From the NCBI GenBank assembly GCA_947591315.1, contig CANQDD010000001.1:62001-126000 (forward strand): a stretch of DNA of 64,000 nt. Direction: 5' to 3'. The position numbers and the translations under genes are program-made. Under the pieces are notes generated by a model. It was not told where the DNA came from and did no database searches. It worked only from the letters and a program-made list of their open reading frames with translations. Each line of letters starts with the position of its first letter. The first letter of the stretch is position 1. This document shows positions 34,763 to 44,771 of the stretch, one piece after another. This DNA is from an uncultured Clostridia bacterium. Lineage in GTDB: Bacteria; Bacillota; Clostridia; UBA1381.

Positions 34763-34909
34763 ATGGAAAAAAGAAAAAACAGCTTAGATGATGTTTTTGA
34801 GAAAACAAAAAAGATAATCGATGAAATAGGTTACGGCTCCGTAACATTGGTGATACAGGACGGAGTAGTCGTTCAGATAGAACGGCAGGAAAAAATACGA
34901 ATAAAATAG
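34763..34909 (+). CDS. YezD-like small protein (DUF2292)
   Basis: A 48-aa protein: an N-terminal helix then IGYGSVTLVIQDGVVVQIER, a two-strand unit that matches my memory of the DUF2292/YezD family, which in Firmicutes is found near cysteine, methionine and sulfate genes. The molecular role is unknown. First protein-coding gene of the plus-strand arm of the Nif-like locus; a leader element with terminator follows its stop. Confidence 0.7.
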   Translation: MEKRKNSLDDVFEKTKKIIDEIGYGSVTLVIQDGVVVQIERQEKIRIK

Positions 34910-34981
34910 TTGACTGAAAAAATCAGAGACTGTTTTGCGGCTTTAAAATGAAGCGGTACGCAAGACGGTTTTTTGTTTTTT
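34908..34981 (+). promoter_or_regulatory. second leader element plus intrinsic terminator
   Basis: The 24-nt element (34908-34931) again starts AGTTGA and ends AGACT; its internal stem is CTGA-N5-TCAG, so the pair at positions 9/17 has changed from A-T to G-C with pairing kept. It overlaps a strong terminator (34929-34981): 11-bp stem ACTGTTTTGCG/CGCAAGACGGT, inner GCTT/AAGC stem, then T6GT6. It lies between the YezD-like gene and the NifX-like gene and should gate NifX/B/H-like expression. Confidence 0.68.
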
Positions 34982-35009
34982 CGGAATAAATGATTGCGGG
35001 GAAAGGTAT

Positions 35010-35351
35010 ATGGCAATAAGAGCTGCCGTTGCAAGCAGCGACGGCAAGATAGTCAACAGACACTTTGGGAAAGCGGATTGTTTTCTGATATTCGAGCTTC
35101 ATGACGGAGAATTTCGATACATCGAAAAGCGAAATACAGTGCCTTGCTGTAATATGTGGACGCACGAGGAAAGCAGCTTTGAAAATACGGCAAAGGCACT
35201 TTCCGACTGCTCCGTGATAATAGCAGGTCATATAGGGCGGGACGCGGCGGACTTTATGGAAAACCGCGGCTTCGCGGTTTACGAAGCGCCCTTTCCCATA
35301 AGTGCGGTATTGGATAAATTGGTTAAGGAGAGTGGTGACGAATGGCAATAA
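35010..35351 (+). CDS. NifX/NafY-like cofactor-binding domain protein
   Basis: A 113-aa protein of the dinitrogenase cofactor-binding (NifX/NifB C-terminal) fold. Such proteins carry Fe-S cofactor precursors from NifB to the apo-enzyme. It shows VASSDGKIVNRHFGKADCFLIFE at the start, with HFGKA the usual ligand-loop motif, and a Cys pair in VPCCNMW. Its 3' end overlaps the NifB-like gene by 10 nt, so the two probably act as a split version of the NifB-NifX fusion. Confidence 0.85.
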   Translation: MAIRAAVASSDGKIVNRHFGKADCFLIFELHDGEFRYIEKRNTVPCCNMWTHEESSFENTAKALSDCSVIIAGHIGRDAADFMENRGFAVYEAPFPISAVLDKLVKESGDEWQ

Positions 35352-36217
35352 GCTATGAGGAGCTTACGACAAAGCATCCCTGCTACGCTTTGGGGAAAAA
35401 GGGGCAGACGGGCAGAATACATCTCCCGATAAGCCCGACCTGTAATATAGAATGTAAATTCTGCGACAGAAAAATAAACGATTACGAAAAGCGTCCCGGC
35501 GTGGCGTCAACGGTGATAAAACCGGAGGAGGCAATAGGCGTAATTGCAAGATCACTGGAGTTGTGTCCCGATATTACCGTTGCGGGAATAGCGGACCCCG
35601 GCGACACTCTTGCTACGGACTACGCGCTTGAGACCTTCAGATTGATTAAATCGGAGTTTCCGAAAATTATCAAATGTATGAGCACAAACGGACTGCTTCT
35701 GCCGGAAAAGGCGAAGGAAATAATCGAAACGGGAATAGACTCGCTGACGGTTACGGTGAACGCGGTAGACCCGGAAATCGAAGCGAAATTAAACGGCGGT
35801 ATCCTTTATCACGGCGTACATTATACAGGCGTCGAGGCCGCGGAAATACTTATTAAAAATCAGCTCGAGGGCATACGGCTTGTAAACGCGGCAGGCATTA
35901 CCGTCAAAGTAAACACAGTGCTTGTTCCAGGAATAAACGACAGTCACATAGAGAAGATAGCGAAAACGGTAAGCGAGGCGGGAGCGTCGATATATAACAT
36001 AATTCCGCTTATTCCGCAGCACGAGTTGTCGGATTGCCGCGCGCCGTCGTGCGTTGAGATAGACGGCGCGAGACAAAAGGCGGAAAAGTATATAGACGTG
36101 TTCCGTCACTGTCAGCGCTGCCGTGCCGACGCTATAGGCGTGCCGGGTGAAAAGGATTACGGCGATCAAATATATTTAAAGAGAATTGCACATAAGGATA
36201 CATTCTCACACGGATAA
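35342..36217 (+). CDS. NifB-like radical-SAM cofactor maturase
   Basis: Predicted to build the carbide-containing NifB-co-type cluster for the NifDK-like enzyme. The 291-aa protein has the radical-SAM motif CNIECKFC (Cys34, 38, 41) and the NifB-specific Cys in HPCYALGKKG (Cys14) and CQRCRADAIG near the C-terminus, which hold the two substrate clusters in NifB. It lacks the fused NifX domain, supplied here by the gene before. Presence of NifB without NifE/N fits nitrogenase-like enzymes that use NifB-co or a close form directly (inference). Confidence 0.88.
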   Translation: MAISYEELTTKHPCYALGKKGQTGRIHLPISPTCNIECKFCDRKINDYEKRPGVASTVIKPEEAIGVIARSLELCPDITVAGIADPGDTLATDYALETFRLIKSEFPKIIKCMSTNGLLLPEKAKEIIETGIDSLTVTVNAVDPEIEAKLNGGILYHGVHYTGVEAAEILIKNQLEGIRLVNAAGITVKVNTVLVPGINDSHIEKIAKTVSEAGASIYNIIPLIPQHELSDCRAPSCVEIDGARQKAEKYIDVFRHCQRCRADAIGVPGEKDYGDQIYLKRIAHKDTFSHG

Positions 36218-37126
<909 letters not shown>

Positions 37127-37137
37127 AGGGATGTAAA

Positions 37138-38298
37138 ATGAAACATTACAGTTATATTGAATCGGCGCTTATACACGGTGGCTTTGACAGTGAACCGCTT
37201 ACGGGTGCCGTAAACGTACCCATATATCAAACCTCCACATACGAGCAGGAGGAATTGGGTAAGCACAAGGGTTGGGAATATTCGAGGACGGGTAATCCCA
37301 CACGCGCCGTGCTTGAAAAGCTTATAGCCGAATTGGAGGGCGGCAGCGCGGGCTTTGCCTTCGCCTCCGGCATGGCGGCGATTACGGCTGTTTTAAGCTT
37401 GTTTGAAAGCGGAGATAAACTCATAATTTCGTCGAATGTTTACGGCGGAACATTCCGCGTGCTTGATAAGGTGTTTAATCATTTCGGCATAGGCTATTCG
37501 ATAGAGGACACTACCGATTTGCCGTCGCTTGACAAAAAAATTACGCCCGATGTTAAGGCGATATACATAGAAACGCCGGCGAATCCGCTTATGACAATTA
37601 CGGATTTAAAAGCGGTATCGGATCTTGCGCATAAACACGGTATACTTTCAATTGTGGACAATACGTTTATGACGCCGTATTTGCAGCGTCCCATTGAATT
37701 TGGCGCGGATATTGTAATTCACAGCGCGACAAAATATCTGGGCGGACACGGCGATCTTGTAGCGGGACTTGCCGTAGTGAACGACACCTCACTTGCAGAG
37801 CGGCTTGCGTTTATACAGAATTCCACAGGCGGAGTTTTGCAGCCGTTTGATTCGTTCCTGCTCATACGGGGAATAAAGACACTTGGTGTACGCATGGACA
37901 GACATGTTGAAAACGCGGAAAAGATCGCGCGGTATCTTACGGAAAGCGATGCGGTGAAAAGGGTATATTATCCCGGACTTCCGTCCGATGACGGCTACGA
38001 AACAAACAAAAAGCAGGCGAAAAACGGAGGCGCGATGATTTCGTTCGAGCTTCATGAAAATTATGATATTAAGAAATTTTTTAAATCCCTGAAGCTGATT
38101 GCCCTCGCCGAAAGTCTGGGCGGCGCGGAGTCGCTTATATGCCATCCGTCGAGCATGACACACGCGTCTATTCCGTATGAAATACGCCGGAAGGTGGGTA
38201 TTACCGAAGGACTCATAAGAATATCACCCGGTATCGAGCATTGGGAGGATATTATTGTTGATTTGGACGGTGCAATACAGGAAAGCAGGGTGGAGTGA
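37138..38298 (+). CDS. cystathionine gamma-synthase/lyase-family PLP enzyme
   Basis: PLP enzyme of the Cys/Met metabolism family, 386 aa. It shows YSRTGNPTR, ASGMAAI, VDNTFMTPYLQRP and the PLP Lys in SATKYLGGHGD. The family covers gamma-synthase (MetB), gamma-lyase (MccB) and methionine gamma-lyase; length fits these rather than the longer O-acetylhomoserine sulfhydrylase. Cotranscription with the Nif-like genes ties the locus to sulfur amino acids. With O-acetylhomoserine from MetA it could combine a thiol released by the Nif-like enzyme into methionine or a homologue (inference). Confidence 0.88.
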   Translation: MKHYSYIESALIHGGFDSEPLTGAVNVPIYQTSTYEQEELGKHKGWEYSRTGNPTRAVLEKLIAELEGGSAGFAFASGMAAITAVLSLFESGDKLIISSNVYGGTFRVLDKVFNHFGIGYSIEDTTDLPSLDKKITPDVKAIYIETPANPLMTITDLKAVSDLAHKHGILSIVDNTFMTPYLQRPIEFGADIVIHSATKYLGGHGDLVAGLAVVNDTSLAERLAFIQNSTGGVLQPFDSFLLIRGIKTLGVRMDRHVENAEKIARYLTESDAVKRVYYPGLPSDDGYETNKKQAKNGGAMISFELHENYDIKKFFKSLKLIALAESLGGAESLICHPSSMTHASIPYEIRRKVGITEGLIRISPGIEHWEDIIVDLDGAIQESRVE

Positions 38299-38346
38299 TA
38301 TGCATTACTATGATTCAATGCATGATTTGATAGGCAATGGGAGCTT

Positions 38347-38886
38347 TTGAAAAAATATAATAAGGACGCGTTTCATCTGCGTCACGCGCTCACCGTCGAG
38401 GGTGTTATGAAATATTACGCGCGAACTCTCGGCTATGACGAGGAGTATTGGGGCATTGTCGGACTTCTGCACGATATAGATTTTGAGCAGTATCCTGACG
38501 AGCATTGTATAAAAGCCCCAGAGCTGCTGCGTGAGGGCGGCTTCGGCGATGATATAATTCACGCGGTATGCTCGCACGGCTATAACCTGACAGTGGATGT
38601 AAAGCCGGAGCATATAATGGAAAAGGTTTTGTACGCGACAGACGAGCTGACAGGCCTTATTTGGGCGGCGGCTGAGATGCGGCCGTCAAAGAGTACACAG
38701 GATATGGAATTAAAAAGTCTGAAAAAGAAATACAAAAGTAAAAATTTCGCCGCGGGATGTTCAAGAGAGGTGATTGAATACGGCGCGAAGCTGCTCGGCT
38801 GGGAATTGGACGATTTGCTTTGGAATACAATTCTCGCCATGCGAAGCTGTGAGAACGAGGTCTCACAGCAGCTTGAATATATTTAA
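38347..38886 (+). CDS. HD-domain hydrolase with probable 5' frameshift
   Basis: Predicted metal-dependent phosphohydrolase. Seen: LRHALTVEGVM and the HD pair in GLLHDIDFEQYP, then HAVCSHGY. The open frame begins at a TTG (38347) too close to a GGGAG site. An ATG at 38300 with a good GGAGTGAT site, right after the gamma-synthase stop, opens a frame (MHYYDSMHD) that ends at 38350. The continuation in the main frame reads RQWELLKKYNK, as expected for the family. One missing T in the run at 38326-38328 would explain this. Either a true mutation or a sequencing error. Confidence 0.7.
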   Translation: MKKYNKDAFHLRHALTVEGVMKYYARTLGYDEEYWGIVGLLHDIDFEQYPDEHCIKAPELLREGGFGDDIIHAVCSHGYNLTVDVKPEHIMEKVLYATDELTGLIWAAAEMRPSKSTQDMELKSLKKKYKSKNFAAGCSREVIEYGAKLLGWELDDLLWNTILAMRSCENEVSQQLEYI

Positions 38887-38909
38887 GCTTGCGGATTAAC
38901 GTATATTGT

Positions 38910-38950
38910 AAAGCCGAGCTTGCCCTGATGTGGTAAACTCGGCTTTGTCT
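38910..38950 (+). terminator. terminator of Nif-like operon
   Basis: AAAGCCGAG/CTCGGCTTT stem with a T-rich tail, 24 nt after the HD gene. Confidence 0.8.
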
Positions 38951-39186
38951 TTATATCCGCTATTGAATTACAGCGGCAAAAATGACAAAATAATGGCAGT
39001 GATTTATGCGTGCGAGGTTGCGGTTGACGAGATTTTGAATTTGCAATACTCCATTTCTGTGATATAAACTTTTTTCGTTGTTTCACTTTTTCGTGTTTGA
39101 TTAAGTAATATTATGAATATAAATTTTCAAAAATATTTCATTTACCCTTGACAACACGACGAGTACTCAAAGTACCGAAAGTGTTC

Positions 39187-39208
39187 CAAAATCCCTTGCG
39201 GGATTTTG
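39187..39208. other. candidate oriT hairpin
   Basis: Perfect 9-bp inverted repeat CAAAATCCC/GGGATTTTG with TTGC loop, about 40 bp before the MobC fragment. Inverted repeats in this position mark transfer origins of MobQ-type elements. The rest of 38951-39247 holds no gene I can support. Confidence 0.4.
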
Positions 39209-39247
39209 CAAAAAAGTTTCCTTCTTCCATGAAGGGAGGTGAAATTC

Positions 39248-39412
39248 TTGAATAAGCGCAGGCGGGATATTCAAGTGAAATTCTATGTAGATGAAAAAGA
39301 ATTGGAACGGATAAACAGGCGCGTTATAAAAGAGCTTGACGCCTTGATAATACAATTACTTACAAGTTGTAATATGGTTGACATAAATATAAACCTCCTT
39401 CATGGTGTTTGA
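39248..39412 (+). pseudogene. truncated MobC-like gene
   Basis: A 54-codon frame from TTG (GGGAGG site 7 nt before) whose first part, NKRRRDIQVKFYVDEKELERINRR, matches the start of relaxosome accessory proteins (MobC). The remainder does not, and the usual SAYLRKMAIDG region is missing, so the gene was cut after about 27 residues. It is a scar of a second mobilisable element. Confidence 0.7.
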
Positions 39413-39835
39413 CGATAATTTTGACGCTGAATAACTTGGATTATAGCTTTATCATATGTTCTTTTTTCAAAATGCAGAAAAACTTTGATTATTTTCTACA
39501 AATTCTACGATAGAATTTTGTACAAATGTGTTGCAAATTTCCTGCTATTGTGATATAATATCATAGATTGGTATTTCGCAAAGGAATCAATTTTTGCGAA
39601 ATTGAGATTATCAACAATCCGTTTAATCTCACTTTCAATCTCATCAATCTCTGAGGTAAGTTCACAAATCAGCTTGATGGTATGCTTTAATTCAAGGGAT
39701 GCTGAAAAAATATTGCGGCTGCGCAGCAAGTATAGGGGCTGTTTGCGCCGGGAACAGTATGTTTTACGCCAATTATATTGACCGTAAAATAACTAAGCAT
39801 GAATTATGCTGTTGCACATATTTGGAGGGGATAAA
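39413..39835. other. 423-bp stretch without a supported gene
   Basis: AT-rich sequence before the ABC exporter genes. A minus-strand open frame (39505-39729) with a Glu/Ile-rich coiled-coil look could be a transposase scrap, but no motif supports it. No confident promoter was found; TTGACC at 39778 lacks a well-placed -10 box. Confidence 0.5.
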
Positions 39836-41581
39836 ATGCTTAATTTTCTGAGAAAGCAGATGCAGCCTTATACTAAGCTCATTTTATGCGTTCTGGTGTT
39901 TCAAATAGGGCAAACGCTGCTTTCTGTTTATCTTCCCAGGATCAACGCGGGAATTATCGACTACGGAGTTGCAAACGGCGACACCGGATACATAATAAAT
40001 AAAGGTGTAATTATGCTCGTTCTGTCGGTCATTCAATTAGCGTGCGCTGTCGGCGCGGGTATTTTGGGGGCGAAGGCGGCTTTGTCGGTAGGGCGTGATT
40101 TGCGCAAAAAAATATATACAAATATATTGTCCTACTCGCAAAAGGAGATCGCCGTTTTCGGCGCACCGACGCTTATCACGCGCGCGACAAACGACGTGGA
40201 GCAGGTCGTTCAGTTTCTCACGGTTACGCTGACCGTAATAGTCAGTGCCCCGGTAATGTTTATTATCGGAATTGTTATGGCGCTGGCACAAAGCGTTTCT
40301 CTTTCCGTTGTGGTACTTATAACCGTGCCTGCTCTTGTTGTTATCGCAGTTATATTATTGTTATATATTATACCGTATTATACCAGACAGCAGGCGCGTA
40401 TCGACGATACGAACGGAATTTTGAGAGATCAGATCACAGGCGTGCGTGTGGTGCGGGCTTTTGTTCAGGAAAATTTCGAGAAAAAGAGATTTGGCGAGGT
40501 CAATAATGACCTGTATAAAATCGGTCTGGTAACGGCTAAATTACACACGCTGATGGTTCCGCTGTTTATGTTTGTCGTAAATGCTGCGACTGTCGCGGTT
40601 TTGTGGCACGGCGGTCATCTCGCGCAAAGCGGCAGCGTTCAGGTCGGCGAGATCATAGCCTTTATCACATATTTATCGTTTATATTAACAGCCACACTCT
40701 CGGCGTCGGTAGTGTTCATCATGCTGCCCCGAGCGCAGGTTTCCGCAAAACGCATCAGCGAGCTGATGGACGCCGAAAGCTCGGTCAGAGAAGCCGAAAA
40801 TCCCGTTTCGCTTGACAGTCCGCGCGGAGAGATAACATTTGAAAACGTCAGCTATTCATACGCGCCCGATAATCCGGACGTAGAACCCGTGCTAAAAAAT
40901 ATTTCGTTTACGGCGAAGCCGGGAACCAAGACCGCCATTATCGGCTCGACGGGCAGCGGCAAAACCACCTTGCTCAATATTATCCCTCGTTTGACCGATG
41001 CCACGAGCGGTAAAGTTTTGTTTGACGGCGTTGATATTAAAGATTTGAAAAAAAGCGAGCTTGACGCGGTTATCGGCATGGTTCCGCAGAAGGCATTTCT
41101 TTTCGGGGGCAGTCTTAAACAGAACATGCTTTACTCCAAAAGCGACGCTTCTGACGATGAAATATGGGACGCGCTCCGAGTGGCGCAAGCCGAGGATTTT
41201 ATACGCGAAAATGAGGACGGCATAAATATGCGCGTGTCGGAGGGCGGCGCGAATTATTCGGGTGGTCAGCGTCAGAGACTGGCGATTGCAAGAGCGATCA
41301 TCCGCCGCCCGAAGGTTTATCTTTTTGACGACTCATTTTCGGCTCTTGATTACGCGACCGATAAAAAATTGCGCGCCGCACTGAAAAAGATCACCTCCGA
41401 CGCGACCATGATCATCGTCGCGCAGCGCGTCGCGTCTATTAAGGATGCGGACAATATCATAGTTTTAAACAACGGAGAAATTGAGGATATGGGAACGCAC
41501 AGCGATCTTATCAAACGCTGCGCCACTTATATTGAGATCGCCTCGACCCAACCGGAGGCTGAAACGGAGGCGATCGCATGA
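39836..41581 (+). CDS. ABC exporter half-transporter A (degenerate ATP site)
   Basis: Membrane-spanning ATP-driven exporter subunit, 581 aa: six membrane helices then an ATPase domain with Walker A GSTGSGKTT and signature YSGGQRQRLA. Walker B ends in LFDDSFSALD, with Asp where the catalytic Glu belongs, typical of the impaired half of heterodimeric exporters (TM287/288, BmrCD type). The ATG at 39836 has a GGAGGGG site. It overlaps the partner gene by 4 nt and opens a run of five biosynthesis and export genes. Confidence 0.92.
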   Translation: MLNFLRKQMQPYTKLILCVLVFQIGQTLLSVYLPRINAGIIDYGVANGDTGYIINKGVIMLVLSVIQLACAVGAGILGAKAALSVGRDLRKKIYTNILSYSQKEIAVFGAPTLITRATNDVEQVVQFLTVTLTVIVSAPVMFIIGIVMALAQSVSLSVVVLITVPALVVIAVILLLYIIPYYTRQQARIDDTNGILRDQITGVRVVRAFVQENFEKKRFGEVNNDLYKIGLVTAKLHTLMVPLFMFVVNAATVAVLWHGGHLAQSGSVQVGEIIAFITYLSFILTATLSASVVFIMLPRAQVSAKRISELMDAESSVREAENPVSLDSPRGEITFENVSYSYAPDNPDVEPVLKNISFTAKPGTKTAIIGSTGSGKTTLLNIIPRLTDATSGKVLFDGVDIKDLKKSELDAVIGMVPQKAFLFGGSLKQNMLYSKSDASDDEIWDALRVAQAEDFIRENEDGINMRVSEGGANYSGGQRQRLAIARAIIRRPKVYLFDDSFSALDYATDKKLRAALKKITSDATMIIVAQRVASIKDADNIIVLNNGEIEDMGTHSDLIKRCATYIEIASTQPEAETEAIA

Positions 41582-43371
41582 GTAAATCAAAAACGCAGAA
41601 AAATCAGAAAAAAAAGATAAACAAAGGTGCTGTAAAAAGGCTTATCTGTCTTTTCACCGTTTATAAATCCAAATGCGCGCTGATGATTATCATGCTTATA
41701 ATCTCGGGCGTGTTCACCGCGATAGGACCGCGTGTGCTGGGAGGCGCGACCGACTCGATCGTGATAGGACTCGGCACCGGCGGCATAGAATGGAGAACAT
41801 TCTTTTTCTGGGCGGGTCTTGCTATGCTCATATATTTCATGCAGTTTATCACCAAATGGGCTGCCGGCCGCGCGTCGGCGTTTATAACGGCGCATATAGC
41901 GGCGGATCTGCGTGAAAAGGTCGAAAACAAGCTGTGGACCCTGCCGCTTAACTCCTATGACAAAAGCCGGCGCGGAGATATAATGAGCCGCGCGTCCAAT
42001 GACGTTGACAATGTTGTCATGACGCTTAATCAAACCGGCGGAGACCTTATATATTGGCTGCTTATGCTTGTCGGCATGGTCGCCATGATGCTTACGCTTT
42101 CATGGCACCTGGCTCTTGTGACGATAGTTTTAATCCCTCTTGCGGGTTTCGGCGTAAAGAAGCTGACCGCCCTTTCCGCTCCCGGCTTTATGAAACAGTG
42201 GCAATACATGGGAAAAATCAACTCAAATGTTGAGGAAAGCGTCGGGGGTCACAATATAATAAAAGCGTATAACCGCGAAAATGAATTTGTCGAAGCCTTT
42301 GACGCTCAAAACGCGGAGCTGTACAAAGCGTCAATGCGCGCGTCCGTTGTCACTAATCTTATCCAGCCACTGTCGCGCTTTGTTACCAACATCAATTATA
42401 TTGTTGTCGCGCTTGTCGGGGCGTTCAACATAATAAACGGAAGCATGAGCGTCGGAGAGGTGCAGGCGTTTATTCAGTACTCCAGACAGTTCCAGCAGCC
42501 CTTCACATCGCTGTCGCAGATGATCAGTACCCTGCAGTCTGGGCTTGTATCGCTGGACAGAATTTACGAGCTGCTTGAAAGTCCCGACGAGCCGGCGGAC
42601 GCTGACGGTGCCTATGACGAATATGAGCTTAAGGGTCAAATAGAATTCAAGGATGTGTCGTTCAGCTACACGCCCGATAAAAAGCTTATCGAGCATATGA
42701 ACCTCAAGGTTATGCCCGGTCAGACCGTTGCTATAGTGGGTACGACGGGCGCGGGAAAAACGACGCTTGTCAATCTTATCGAGCGGTTTTACGAAATTGA
42801 CAGCGGAGAGATTATTCTCGACGGCAGTATTGATATTCACAAGCTGAGCCGCGCGGCTTTAAGGCGCAATATCGGCATGGTGCTCCAGGACACGTGGCTG
42901 TATAACGCAACTATCGCCGAGAATATCATATACGGCGTTCCAAAGGGCAGACATATATCCCGCGAGGAATTTCTTGACGCATGCAAAGCCACGTTTGTTG
43001 ACAATTTTGTAAAAACACTTCCCAAGGGCTACGCAACGATTGTAAATAATGAGGAAACAGCGGTTTCAGCGGGCGAGAAGCAGCTGATAACAATAGCCAG
43101 GGCGTTCCTGACAAAGCCGAATATTCTGATCCTCGACGAAGCCACAAGCTCTGTTGACACCAAAACCGAGGCTCAGATCCAGGAGGCTGTCAACAGGCTG
43201 CGCGAAGGCAGAACGAGCTTTATCATCGCTCACCGCCTGTCCACGATACGCGGCGCGGACATTATTTTGGTTATGAAAAACGGACATATTGTGGAACAGG
43301 GCAATCACGAGGAGCTTATGAAGCTCGGCGGCGAGTATGCGGAGCTTTACAAAGCACAGTTTGCAGGTTAA
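41578..43371 (+). CDS. ABC exporter half-transporter B (active ATP site)
   Basis: Partner half-transporter, 597 aa, with a basic N-terminal tail, six membrane helices, Walker A GTTGAGKTT and a normal Walker B LILDEATSSVD with catalytic Glu. The signature reads VSAGEKQL instead of LSGGQ, so of the two composite sites one is complete, as expected for a heterodimer. It probably exports the product of the ATP-grasp/GH3 genes downstream. Confidence 0.92.
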   Translation: MSKSKTQKNQKKKINKGAVKRLICLFTVYKSKCALMIIMLIISGVFTAIGPRVLGGATDSIVIGLGTGGIEWRTFFFWAGLAMLIYFMQFITKWAAGRASAFITAHIAADLREKVENKLWTLPLNSYDKSRRGDIMSRASNDVDNVVMTLNQTGGDLIYWLLMLVGMVAMMLTLSWHLALVTIVLIPLAGFGVKKLTALSAPGFMKQWQYMGKINSNVEESVGGHNIIKAYNRENEFVEAFDAQNAELYKASMRASVVTNLIQPLSRFVTNINYIVVALVGAFNIINGSMSVGEVQAFIQYSRQFQQPFTSLSQMISTLQSGLVSLDRIYELLESPDEPADADGAYDEYELKGQIEFKDVSFSYTPDKKLIEHMNLKVMPGQTVAIVGTTGAGKTTLVNLIERFYEIDSGEIILDGSIDIHKLSRAALRRNIGMVLQDTWLYNATIAENIIYGVPKGRHISREEFLDACKATFVDNFVKTLPKGYATIVNNEETAVSAGEKQLITIARAFLTKPNILILDEATSSVDTKTEAQIQEAVNRLREGRTSFIIAHRLSTIRGADIILVMKNGHIVEQGNHEELMKLGGEYAELYKAQFAG

Positions 43372-43409
43372 AAATCAAATATTAAATAAAAAAACAGGAG
43401 GTCAAAAAT

Positions 43410-44750
43410 ATGAAAATAGTATTTTACAACACATCGTCAAAGGACGTTACGTCGCGTTCATCCGCGATGTTTTATCCCAAAAGAGCCGACATATGGGACG
43501 ATCTCGCGGACCATTATCCGGAGCATGAGTTTTATTTTGTGACGTCAAACGGCGGCGGCATTCTCTTGGATATTACAAACGGAGAAATTTCGGTTTATCC
43601 GAAAAAGGTTAAGTATGTCATTACCAACTCCCGGGACAGCGCGGATGAGATTGCCGATATCATTATCAGTCTGAACCCCGACGCGGCGATAGAAATTTCG
43701 ACGGCAAACACGCCTATCGACTGGAACTTTATCAAGGATTCCCTTGTAGCCGAAAAGCTCCGCGAAAAGGGCATACGCACCATATCGCACACGCTGTTTT
43801 CGTCGCTGGCGTTTTATGACAAGTGGCGCTCGTCCATGGCGCTGCGCAATTACGGCTTTAACGTCGCCGAAAGCGTTTTCGTCCACAACGACCAGTATTG
43901 GGCGGAAAGAGAAATCAAAAATATGACGAACAACGTATATAAGGAGTATATTTTATACAAAATCAGCCGTCTTAATTATCCCGTTATCATAAAGGGAACC
44001 ATCGGCGCAGGCTCCACGGGAATCGAAATCGCCCAAAGTTTCGAGGAGGCGAAGGCGGTTCTTAATTCCGAAAACAACAATGCCGACCTCATAGTCGAGG
44101 AAATGATACAGGGCGAGAATATCGGCACCGATATTTTCGGAGCGGACGGACAATACCATGTTCCCTCAGCGTATTTTAACTCCACTACCGATAAAAATAT
44201 CTCCGATCCGTACCATCAGATTAAATTCGGTCCGATAACGGCGGAAAGATATAATCTTAAGGAAATGCAGGAGTCGCTTATTAAGCTTGCCAACGATTTT
44301 AAGTTCGGCGCCGGAGCTAATGTCGATTTGATTTTTAAGGACGGTAAGTGGTACATAATCGAGGTCAACCCAAGATGGTCGGGAATGACTACTACGGCTG
44401 CAGCGGCGGAGGGCAGAAACCCGCTTGTCATATACGCAGAGTCGGTATTCGGCAGCTCTTCTAAGTATTCGGATGTTGAAAACCTCAAATATACGCTCAA
44501 CTTCAAAATACCCGAAATTGACGAGGAAACCTTCAACAGGCTCAGCGAGTGCGACTGTGTTAAATCAATGCTTCACAGCATGACGCGCCTGCCGGACAGA
44601 ATCATTCAATACTGCGAAATTATTATCGGCGGATTTGAAACGCCGGATGATTTGATTGCCGGACTCAAAAAAATCAATGACGATTTCCCCGGCGTCGTAT
44701 CCGAGGACGTAATGAAAACCGCCGTAAGCATGGCGGAAAACAATAAATAA
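43410..44750 (+). CDS. ATP-grasp ligase 1
   Basis: Predicted carboxylate-amine (amide- or peptide-forming) ligase, 446 aa. The central ATP-grasp fold shows the Lys-containing strand PVIIKGTIGAGSTGIE, ADLIVEEMIQGENIG, and the metal-binding IIEVNPRWSGM (Glu and Asn). N-terminal (about 1-120) and C-terminal regions are unfamiliar. In this superfamily the acid is activated as acyl phosphate and joined to an amine. It lies 38 nt after the exporter genes with an AGGAGG site, in a run of similarly spaced genes. Substrates are unknown. Confidence 0.8.
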   Translation: MKIVFYNTSSKDVTSRSSAMFYPKRADIWDDLADHYPEHEFYFVTSNGGGILLDITNGEISVYPKKVKYVITNSRDSADEIADIIISLNPDAAIEISTANTPIDWNFIKDSLVAEKLREKGIRTISHTLFSSLAFYDKWRSSMALRNYGFNVAESVFVHNDQYWAEREIKNMTNNVYKEYILYKISRLNYPVIIKGTIGAGSTGIEIAQSFEEAKAVLNSENNNADLIVEEMIQGENIGTDIFGADGQYHVPSAYFNSTTDKNISDPYHQIKFGPITAERYNLKEMQESLIKLANDFKFGAGANVDLIFKDGKWYIIEVNPRWSGMTTTAAAAEGRNPLVIYAESVFGSSSKYSDVENLKYTLNFKIPEIDEETFNRLSECDCVKSMLHSMTRLPDRIIQYCEIIIGGFETPDDLIAGLKKINDDFPGVVSEDVMKTAVSMAENNK

Positions 44751-44771
44751 TATATTTTCGGAGGGAGAAAG

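Noticed and set aside
39505-39729. Minus-strand 74-aa frame as an IS110-type transposase scrap
   Set aside because: Only a coiled-coil look; no DEDD or serine-region motif and no ends visible.
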